Below are positions 56,664-64,000 of a DNA stretch of 64,000 nt, in pieces; positions within the stretch are counted from its first letter, which is position 1, and every line of letters begins with the position of its first letter. The translations under genes were made by a program, and so were the position numbers. This DNA is from Bin87 sp965220095 (GTDB taxonomy: Bacteria; Chloroflexota; Dehalococcoidia; Lucifugimonadales; UBA3495): the NCBI GenBank assembly GCA_965220095.1, contig OZ244805.1, positions 3,782,001-3,846,000 on the forward strand, read 5' to 3'. The notes beneath the pieces are model-generated. The model did no database searches. It was not told the origin of the DNA and saw only the letters and a program-made list of their open reading frames with translations.

Positions 56664-56777
56664 ACCTGAACCTCTCAAAAATCAGGGAATTGTCCGGTGC
56701 TGGCTGGATTGTACTCTGCCAGTTGACGGGGAGCAAACACGGTGCCCGAAGGGGCAATCGGGTAGCGGCAGGTTGGT

Positions 56778-56981
56778 TCACGGGCTGGCCCACACCAGGT
56801 TCCAAAGCAGGAAAAAAACGACGACACCGCACCATCCCAGTAGTATGGCGATGCGGTACATCCGGTTGAACCACTGGTATTCCCAAATCGGCAGCCGGCG
56901 GTCGCGGGCCTGTGACGACGGCGCGCTATCGTTCGCCCACAACCAGCGCCCTATCTTGCCCATCAGCATCATTTCGGGCAC
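56778..56981 (-). CDS. Small single-span membrane protein at the end of the amino-acid ABC operon
   Basis: A 67-residue frame starting two bases after the ATPase stop codon. One hydrophobic segment near the C-terminus (IAILLGWCGVVVFFLLWNLVW) preceded by basic and acidic residues. No family recognised. Tight coupling to the transporter operon supports a real gene, but the evidence is only position and composition. Confidence 0.5.
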   Translation of the reverse strand: MPEMMLMGKIGRWLWANDSAPSSQARDRRLPIWEYQWFNRMYRIAILLGWCGVVVFFLLWNLVWASP

Positions 56982-56983
56982 GG

Positions 56984-57739
56984 TCAGAGGATTTGCGACA
57001 GGAAGTGCTTGACCCGTTCGTGCCGGGGATTGTTGAAAAATTCGTCCGGCGGCTGGTCTTCCACGATCAGCCCTTCGTCGAACATAACGATGCGGTCGGC
57101 CACCTCGCGGGCGAATCCAAGTTCGTGGGTAACTGCCAGTATGGTCATCTGCGAGGCCGCCAGTTCGTGCATCACCTCCAGCACTTCCTTAATCATCTCC
57201 GGGTCCAGCGCCGAAGTGGGTTCGTCGAACAGCATTATGTTGGGTTGCATGGCCAGTGCCCGGGCGATGGCCACCCGCTGCTGTTGACCGCCCGAAAGCT
57301 GCGCCGGGTATTTGTCGGCCTGCTCCGGGATGCCCACGCGCTCCAGCAATTCCATCGCAATGGCTTCCGCCTCCTGAGCCGGCAACTTGCGTACCTTGGA
57401 GGGCGCCAGCGTGATGTTGCGCAACACCGTCAGATGCGGGAACAGGTTGAAGGACTGGAACACCATCCCCACGTCCCGGCGAATAGTGTCGATGTTTCGC
57501 ACGTCGTTGGACAACTCAATCCCGTCAACGAATATCTCGCCGCGCTGATGCTGTTCCAGCCGGTTCAGAGTGCGAATGAAGGTGGACTTGCCGGAACCCG
57601 AAGGCCCAATGATGACGACCACTTCACCGCGTTTGACGGTGGTGGAAATGCCACGCAAAGCGTGGAAGTTGCCAAACCACTTGTGCACGTCGCGGCAAAC
57701 GATGATGTCATCGATCTGGTTGATTGTTTCTGTGGTCAT
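56984..57739 (-). CDS. aapP: Amino-acid ABC transporter ATP-binding protein
   Basis: A 251-residue ATPase of the polar amino-acid importer group (GlnQ/HisP/AapP). Walker A is GPSGSGKST, the Q-loop MVFQSFNLFPHLTVLRN, the signature LSGGQQQRVAIARALA, Walker B MLFDEPTSALDPE and the switch His in VTHELGFAREV. It couples ATP hydrolysis to import by the two permeases upstream. Gene order SBP-permease-permease-ATPase is that of aapJQMP. The gap to the permease gene contains a 12-unit hexanucleotide repeat, unusual for this operon. Confidence 0.93.
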   Translation of the reverse strand: MTTETINQIDDIIVCRDVHKWFGNFHALRGISTTVKRGEVVVIIGPSGSGKSTFIRTLNRLEQHQRGEIFVDGIELSNDVRNIDTIRRDVGMVFQSFNLFPHLTVLRNITLAPSKVRKLPAQEAEAIAMELLERVGIPEQADKYPAQLSGGQQQRVAIARALAMQPNIMLFDEPTSALDPEMIKEVLEVMHELAASQMTILAVTHELGFAREVADRIVMFDEGLIVEDQPPDEFFNNPRHERVKHFLSQIL

Positions 57740-57787
57740 GTTTGGTCAATCCTGCGTTCTCGCCGGAATGCTGGGTTGGCGCTCCGT

Positions 57788-59124
<1,337 letters not shown>

Positions 59125-59151
59125 TTTCTAACCTCGGATGACCGGTGCTCA

Positions 59152-60348
59152 CTAGAACCGGATGCGCCGGTTGTACAGGTTTCCGATCAGCGACCAGGTC
59201 AGGCTCATTGCCAGATAGGCCACCATCAGTACCATGAAGATGGAAATCGCCGGTGCAGTCTGGGTCATGGTCTGGGCAACGCTGGTGAGTTCGGTAAAAC
59301 CCACCGCCAACCCCAGGCTGCTGTTCTTGGTAAGGTTGAGGCACTGGCTGATCCACGGCGGAATAATGACGCGCAAGGCTTGCGGGAAAATGACCTGTCG
59401 CAGGGCAACCATGGGCGACAGGCCCAGTGCGCGGGCCGCCTCCGTCTGACCACGCCCGACTGACTGTATGCCGGCCCGCACGATTTCGGCAATGAATGAT
59501 GCGGTATACATGACCAGAGCGACTAGCAGCACCAGCAGTCCTGCTCGGGCAGTGAATCCCCCGCTAACGCGCGCGAAACGGCCCTGGGGCTCCGGCAGCG
59601 AAATGCTGAAAGGCGCGTCCCCGGATGCGACGCCGACAACCAGCCAGCCCACGACGCCGACCAGCGCCACTACCGCACAGGCGCTCAACAGGGGATATGA
59701 TGGCCGGCCGGTTTCGACTTCACGACGGGTCAGGCGGCGGTACGCCAATACCCCGGCGATGACGGCCGCTGCTGTCAGCATCAACCAGACTAGCGCCGGC
59801 CAAAACTCCGTTGCCGTCGGCCAGGGCATGGAGATGCCGGCGTTGTTGATGTAAAGTCTCCCAGCGATAACGTAACTTTCGCGTTCCACCGGTAACGCGA
59901 GCACAAAAAAGAGCCAGAAAAGCAGCTGCACCAGTAGTGGTACGTTGCGGAAAAACTCAACATAGATGAGCGCCAACCGAGAGACAATCCAGTTGCCGGA
60001 CAATCGGGCGACGCCAATGACGATGCCGAGCAGCGTCGCCAGAATGACGCCCGCCACCGCGACAACCACGGTGTTGACGGCGGCTACGCCAAAGGCGTAG
60101 AGGAAGGTATCGGACGATTCGTAGGGGATAAAGGTATCCCCGATGGGGGTTTGATACTCCCGGGACAGAAAGCTGAAACCGTAGGGAATATCCCGTTCCT
60201 GAACGGCGTTGCCTATGTTGACCAGGAACCAGACGACCAGGCCAAGAACTACGATGCCGGACACCATCTGCGCTACCCATTGAATGATTTGGGCGTGGCG
60301 CCAGAGGGGAATGCCCTGGTAGGTTAAAGCTCGCGGTGGCTGGCTCAT
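59152..60348 (-). CDS. aapQ: Amino-acid ABC transporter permease (AapQ-like)
   Basis: A 398-residue permease with about eight spans. IIQWVAQMVSGIVVLGLVVWF is the first; VNTVVVAVAGVILATLLGIV and NVPLLVQLLFWLFFVLALP follow, with the coupling EAA loop TEAARALGLSPMVALRQVIF and LTKNSSLGLAVGFTELTSVA. The large N-terminal extension and the family III-type core fit AapQ, the partner of AapM. A 209-bp gap with a strong hairpin separates it from the binding-protein gene. Confidence 0.9.
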   Translation of the reverse strand: MSQPPRALTYQGIPLWRHAQIIQWVAQMVSGIVVLGLVVWFLVNIGNAVQERDIPYGFSFLSREYQTPIGDTFIPYESSDTFLYAFGVAAVNTVVVAVAGVILATLLGIVIGVARLSGNWIVSRLALIYVEFFRNVPLLVQLLFWLFFVLALPVERESYVIAGRLYINNAGISMPWPTATEFWPALVWLMLTAAAVIAGVLAYRRLTRREVETGRPSYPLLSACAVVALVGVVGWLVVGVASGDAPFSISLPEPQGRFARVSGGFTARAGLLVLLVALVMYTASFIAEIVRAGIQSVGRGQTEAARALGLSPMVALRQVIFPQALRVIIPPWISQCLNLTKNSSLGLAVGFTELTSVAQTMTQTAPAISIFMVLMVAYLAMSLTWSLIGNLYNRRIRF

Positions 60349-60490
60349 GACAATGTCAGGTGAAGCGGTCGCGCGTAAACGGGCAAAGACATGGCGATTT
60401 TAGCGTATCGCTACGATGTTTGCTTGCCGCCGTTGGGCTCCGTGCCAGGGAGCTCCCAGATGCTTGATGCCCGCTGGCGGGTTAACGGTC

Positions 60491-60520
60491 GCAGGGGCGG
60501 GTTTCAAGCCCGCCCCTGCG
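60491..60520. repeat. GCAGGGGCGGGTTTCAAGCCCGCCCCTGC hairpin in the operon
   Basis: A 13-bp GC-rich stem with a short loop between the binding-protein and permease genes, close to the end of the former. It resembles the GGCAGGTTTGAAACCTGCC palindrome at 31235. Such hairpins can be dispersed repeats, or stabilise the upstream message and lower downstream expression. Confidence 0.6.
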
Positions 60521-60557
60521 TTGGCCCCGCTTGGGGATGCGCCAGATTTTTGCGTGT

Positions 60558-61811
60558 CTACCGCAACGGCGCAGCGTACACCTGTCCGCCCTTGGGGCAA
60601 TCCGTGCAGGGGGCAGTGTTCCACAGCGCGTTGCGGCTGCCTTCCCGTTCCAACCCCAGGGGGGTCAAATGTCGGTCGTAAATCTCGCCATAGTTGCCCA
60701 CAGCCTTGATGACATCCTGCGCCGCAGTCTCGCTGAGACCCATTGTCTCCTGGCCATAGGAACCGGACAGACCAAACAGCCGGTCAACGGCGGTGTTGCC
60801 GGTAACGTCGGTCGGCACGCTGTCGGCGGTAATCCCGTAAGCCTCGGCGTAGATCAGGATGGTCATTACGGCGCTTACCAGGTCGTACCACTGCTCATCG
60901 CCGTGGGGCACTACCGGGCCGAGGGGTTCCTCAGAGATAGTGCCGGCCAGGATGGTGTGGTCGTCGGGGTTGTCGAATCCGGCGCGCTGGCTCACCAGCC
61001 CGGAACGGTCGGTAGTGAGGGCGTCGCACTGGCCTGCGGTGTAAGCGGCGCTGGTGGTAACGGTGTCCGGGAACACCACTACATCGATATTCAGGTTGTT
61101 CTGATCGATGAAGTCCTGCAGGTTCAGTTCAGTTGTGGTGCCCTGTTGGACGCAGACCTTGGAACCGCCCAGCTCCATCATCCCGGAGAGGTCCAGGCTC
61201 TTGGGAACCATGAAACCCTGCCCGTCGTAGAACATCGTGGGCGCGAAGTTGCCCCACTGTGCGTTGCGTGAGCTGGTCCACGTAGTGTTGCGGGACATCA
61301 TGTCCACTTCGCCGGACTGCATCGTCGGCCCCCGCTCGGAGGCGGTGGTAGGCCGGAACTCCACCGCGTTGGCGTCGCCCAGCACCGCGGCGGCCACGGC
61401 GCGGCACAGGTCAATGTCAAAGCCCACGGTGTTGCCGTCGTCATCAATAAAGCCGAAACCCGCCAACCCGTTGTTGCTGGCGCAAATCAGAGTGCCCCGA
61501 GCCTGAACGGCGGCCAAACGGCTGGTTCCCTGGTTACTCCCGGAGACTGCTTCGCTGCTGCCCGGCATGGCGGTGGCTTCCGCCGGTTGAGTGGCCGCCA
61601 TGGCCGGCTCGGTGGCTGCCATAGCTGGTTCCGTAGCTGTCATAGCTGATTCGGTGGCTGTCATAGCCGGCTCAGTCGCCGACATCATGGCGGCGGTAGG
61701 TTCTGCGCCGCCGGTTGTGGCCGGAGCTCCATCATCGCCATTACAAGCCAGCGCCGCTACCAGCGCCAGCAGAATCGTTGCACCGGCTATGTACTTCAAA
61801 TATCGTTTCAT
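60558..61811 (-). CDS. aapJ: Amino-acid ABC transporter substrate-binding lipoprotein
   Basis: A 417-residue periplasmic-type binding protein. MKRYLKYIAGATILLALVAALAC is a lipoprotein signal with Cys followed by NGDDG. Next comes a 70-residue low-complexity linker of TEPAMTA-like heptads and then the solute-binding domain: ICASNNGLAGFGFIDDDGNTVGFDIDLCRAVAAAVLG, VDMMSRNTTWTSSRN and PVVPHGDEQWYDLV. It fits AapJ (general L-amino-acid binding). ATG at 61811 is preferred over 61907 because of the signal peptide and the CAGGGGGA site. Promoter-like boxes lie 50-80 bp upstream. Confidence 0.92.
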   Translation of the reverse strand: MKRYLKYIAGATILLALVAALACNGDDGAPATTGGAEPTAAMMSATEPAMTATESAMTATEPAMAATEPAMAATQPAEATAMPGSSEAVSGSNQGTSRLAAVQARGTLICASNNGLAGFGFIDDDGNTVGFDIDLCRAVAAAVLGDANAVEFRPTTASERGPTMQSGEVDMMSRNTTWTSSRNAQWGNFAPTMFYDGQGFMVPKSLDLSGMMELGGSKVCVQQGTTTELNLQDFIDQNNLNIDVVVFPDTVTTSAAYTAGQCDALTTDRSGLVSQRAGFDNPDDHTILAGTISEEPLGPVVPHGDEQWYDLVSAVMTILIYAEAYGITADSVPTDVTGNTAVDRLFGLSGSYGQETMGLSETAAQDVIKAVGNYGEIYDRHLTPLGLEREGSRNALWNTAPCTDCPKGGQVYAAPLR

Positions 61812-61861
61812 TGGTTGTTCGTCCCCCTGTGATGTTTGCGTGTCGAAAGTCAACGGCAGAC

Positions 61862-61891
61862 AGTATCGCAAAACGGCTATCCGATTGGCAA
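61862..61891 (-). promoter_or_regulatory. Probable promoter of the amino-acid transporter operon
   Basis: On the minus strand TTGCCA (61891-61886) and GATACT (61867-61862) are 18 bp apart, with TGC before the -10 box. Transcription would start around 61855, giving a leader of about 45 nt to the ATG at 61811. Confidence 0.35.
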
Positions 61892-61951
61892 TACTTCCGG
61901 TGGTCAAATAACGTTAAAATGGCATTCAATTACGGTAAACCTGCATCGACA

Positions 61952-62737
61952 TTACATAAACTGCCATAATCCAACCGCAGTTACGCCGAATATATTCCCC
62001 AAATCTTCCCGAGGGCACCACGTTTCCATCTGCTCAACCGTGTAACGCAACGAGTTTCGGTAGCCTTCCCGATTGGTTACCCTGGGCCAGTCCGAACCCC
62101 AGATCATACGGTCGGGGCCAAATGCGTCGTAGGCCATTCTCACGTATGGGGGCGTATTTTGGTACGGAAACGGCGGATCGCTAATCTCGCCCATCCCGTG
62201 AATCTTTATCACAGTGTTGGGGAACCGGGACAGCGTTAGCGCCTGGCGAAATACATCATCGTGCGGCATCACGGGAGTTCCCGTAGCGTGTATGCCCATT
62301 CCGGCCAGGTGCTCGATGATTACGGTCAGGTTGGGCAAAGCGGCCACCAGTTCGGAGAATTCCGCTGCCGCGAAGTCCTCCGCCGGCCCGCCCACGCTGA
62401 CCGACATTCCCAACTTGGCGGCGGTGCGCCAGATTGCCAGCGCGTCGTTGCCCGGCGAGCGATGAAAGTTGCGCAGGCGGACGGTTTCCGCGCCGGCGGC
62501 GTGCAAACCGGACAGAATGTCCGGGGCTGCCGGGTCGTCAACGTCAACCCGACATACCACGGACAATCTACCAGGAAAGCGCGACTTGCATTCCAGCACG
62601 TAGGAATTGTCCAGCGTGGCGGTGGACTGAACCAACACGGTTTTCGCCACGCCGTTCAGCTCCATCTGGGCGAGGAGCATTTCAACCGGTTCGTAGTGGT
62701 CGCGTCCAATATGAACGTGGGTATCTACAATCAACAT
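61952..62737 (-). CDS. Amidohydrolase-2-family metal-dependent hydrolase
   Basis: A 261-residue TIM-barrel hydrolase of the amidohydrolase 2 group. First metal pair His-x-His in LIVDTHVHIGRDH, the barrel His in VIIEHLAGMG and the acidic ligand in MIWGSDWPRVTNREGY are visible. Homologues hydrolyse lactones, decarboxylate or open aromatic-ring products. ATG at 62737 with GAGGTGA upstream. It is divergent from a Rieske oxygenase gene, a pairing common in aromatic degradation, but substrate is unknown. Confidence 0.88.
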   Translation of the reverse strand: MLIVDTHVHIGRDHYEPVEMLLAQMELNGVAKTVLVQSTATLDNSYVLECKSRFPGRLSVVCRVDVDDPAAPDILSGLHAAGAETVRLRNFHRSPGNDALAIWRTAAKLGMSVSVGGPAEDFAAAEFSELVAALPNLTVIIEHLAGMGIHATGTPVMPHDDVFRQALTLSRFPNTVIKIHGMGEISDPPFPYQNTPPYVRMAYDAFGPDRMIWGSDWPRVTNREGYRNSLRYTVEQMETWCPREDLGNIFGVTAVGLWQFM

Positions 62738-63173
62738 CGCTAAACTTCACCTCAAGCTCGAGACCACGGGCCGGCAGACTTTGGTTCGGACAATATATCA
62801 TCGCGCCGTTGCAATGGTTCCAGAGGCCAAATTGACCTTGCCGTGCGAATCCGCAATAATGCGGAGCGGCAGACGGGTTTTTCGAGTCGCCCGGTGGCAG
62901 CGCCGCTGGGGAGGCGTCCATCTGCCAACTTCAATCTGGCCGGGCTCATGCCTGTGTGTAACGACCAGCAGGAACAGTTTCACGAAGACAATGCGTTAGA
63001 GTTGACCACGCTCTGAGGCGACACAACCAGGAACATACCGCCAGCGGTGGGCGAGAGCGTTCTATGCTGTAACACCCGCTGGTAACAAACACCCGTGCAA
63101 TTCAATAACAACCAATTCCGGAACAACCAATTCCGGCGCTGGTCGATTCCGATGCGGCAAGGAGGACACACAC
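62738..63173. other. Divergent intergenic region with a 15-bp duplication and strong Shine-Dalgarno
   Basis: 436 bp between the amidohydrolase and Rieske oxygenase starts. A perfect 15-bp tandem duplication AACAACCAATTCCGG lies at 63107-63136, and AAGGAGGA at 63159-63166 precedes the oxygenase ATG by 7 bases. No promoter is convincing. Confidence 0.55.
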
Positions 63174-64000
63174 ATGATTTCACAAGCCGAAAACATCGCT
63201 CTCACGCAGGTGGGGCCCGGGACGCCCATGGGCGAACTGATGCGCCGCTATTGGATGCCGGCTTTGCTGTCGTGGGAACTGGCAGAAGCCGACGGAGAGC
63301 CCGTCCGGGTGAAACTGCTGGACGAGCAACTGGTTGCATTCCGCGATACCGAGGGACGCATCGGCCTGCTGGAAGAACTTTGCCCCCACCGCCTGGTATC
63401 GCTGTGGTTGGGACGCAACGAAGAATGCGGCCTGCGCTGCGTGTACCACGGTTGGAAATTCGATATCAACGGGCAGTGCGTTGACATGATGAACGAGCCG
63501 CCGGAAAGCGATTTTCCTGCCAAAATGACCACGGTTTCCTACCCTACAATTGAGATGGGAGGAGTGATTTGGGCTTACATGGGGCCCAGGGAACATATGC
63601 CGGCGGCTCCCAAGTTCGAGTGGGCCGCCGTGCCGGAAACCCACCGCCACGTTACCAAGAACATTCAGGAGTGCAATTGGCTGCAGGCCCTGGAAGGTGG
63701 CATCGACTCCGCCCACGCTACCATCCTGCACCGTACACTGCGCCCCGACACGACCTACGCCGGCCTGCGCATCGACTCCCCGCAGGTGCAGGGTCGACCG
63801 CCGGATCTGGAAGTGGACGTTACCGATTACGGGTATCGCTACGTGGGAATTCGCTCCCTGGGTGACGAGGGCAACCACGTGCGCGCGTATCACTTTGTGA
63901 TGCCGTTCCACCAGATTCGCGCCAGCCAGCGTGGCTATCGGGGCAAGCCCGGGCCGGTGGGCTTCCTGGCGTCCGGGCACATGTGGGTGCCGATGGACGA
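63174..64000 (+). CDS. Rieske non-heme iron oxygenase, large subunit (runs off window end)
   Basis: At least 275 residues of an aromatic ring-hydroxylating oxygenase alpha-type subunit. The [2Fe-2S] Rieske ligands are Cys70-x-His72 and Cys89-x2-His92 (CPHR, CVYHGW). The mononuclear iron motif begins at ECNWLQALEGGIDSAHATILHR, with Asp and the two His of the D-x2-H-x4-H pattern. It resembles phthalate 4,5-dioxygenase-type oxygenases, which need a separate reductase not seen here. ATG at 63174 after AAGGAGGA. The C-terminal third is outside the window. Confidence 0.9.
   Translation, partial: MISQAENIALTQVGPGTPMGELMRRYWMPALLSWELAEADGEPVRVKLLDEQLVAFRDTEGRIGLLEELCPHRLVSLWLGRNEECGLRCVYHGWKFDINGQCVDMMNEPPESDFPAKMTTVSYPTIEMGGVIWAYMGPREHMPAAPKFEWAAVPETHRHVTKNIQECNWLQALEGGIDSAHATILHRTLRPDTTYAGLRIDSPQVQGRPPDLEVDVTDYGYRYVGIRSLGDEGNHVRAYHFVMPFHQIRASQRGYRGKPGPVGFLASGHMWVPMD

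Overview
The window looks like a chromosomal segment of an uncultivated, high-GC bacterium. The best guess is Chloroflexota, perhaps a SAR202/Dehalococcoidia-like lineage. This is inferred from gene content: a DUF951 gene fused into a pyrF operon, a TIGR03663-type membrane glycosyltransferase, a CaiB/BaiF transferase beside MmgE/PrpD and acyl-CoA dehydrogenase genes, several LLM flavin oxidoreductases, and an Aap-type amino-acid transporter. No rRNA or other phylogenetic marker except gyrA is present, so the placement is tentative.

Region 1 (1-31.2 kb) is mostly ordinary chromosome. It holds a partial molybdopterin oxidoreductase, a coiled-coil membrane protein, an endonuclease III relative, sfsA, pyrF-DUF951-MFS, a second MFS transporter, a BtuF-like binding protein, a flavin reductase, an alpha/beta hydrolase, gyrA, a glutaminase-fold protein without its catalytic residues, and a membrane/lipid block (FAD oxidoreductase, LPG-synthase-like protein, PaREP1/HEPN protein, TIGR03663 glycosyltransferase). 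A CoA/acyl block follows (CaiB, PrpD, acyl-CoA dehydrogenase, ferritin-like protein, LLM oxidoreductase, N-acyl-D-amino-acid deacylase). Intergenic spaces carry MITE-like palindromes. One IS630 element has cut off the end of a zeta-type kinase gene, and there is a broken IS110.

Region 2 (31.3-54.7 kb) is an insertion-sequence graveyard ending at a tRNA-Pro(GGG) gene. Between ISAs1, three IS630 copies, a self-nested IS701 pair, ISNCY, IS21 and IS66 remnants lies an eroded operon: a giant TgpA-like gene with three tandem transglutaminase modules, Ig-like repeats, a membrane span and a DUF4129 tail; a polytopic membrane protein; a MoxR AAA+ ATPase; a DUF58 protein; and an intact small membrane protein. 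In-frame stops of all three kinds and several frameshifts show that most of the operon is pseudogenised. Its architecture, a tandem multi-transglutaminase protein coupled to MoxR/DUF58, is the most unusual biology in the window.

Region 3 (54.9-64 kb) is ordinary again: an SDR, a second LLM oxidoreductase, a complete amino-acid ABC transporter operon (binding lipoprotein, two large permeases, ATPase, small membrane protein) with a hexanucleotide microsatellite between permease and ATPase, an amidohydrolase, and a Rieske oxygenase running off the end.

A pattern across the whole window is short sequence gain. There are many 14-23 bp tandem duplications, and 17-25 bp copies of dispersed repeats sit inside transposase genes, where most of them cause frameshifts.
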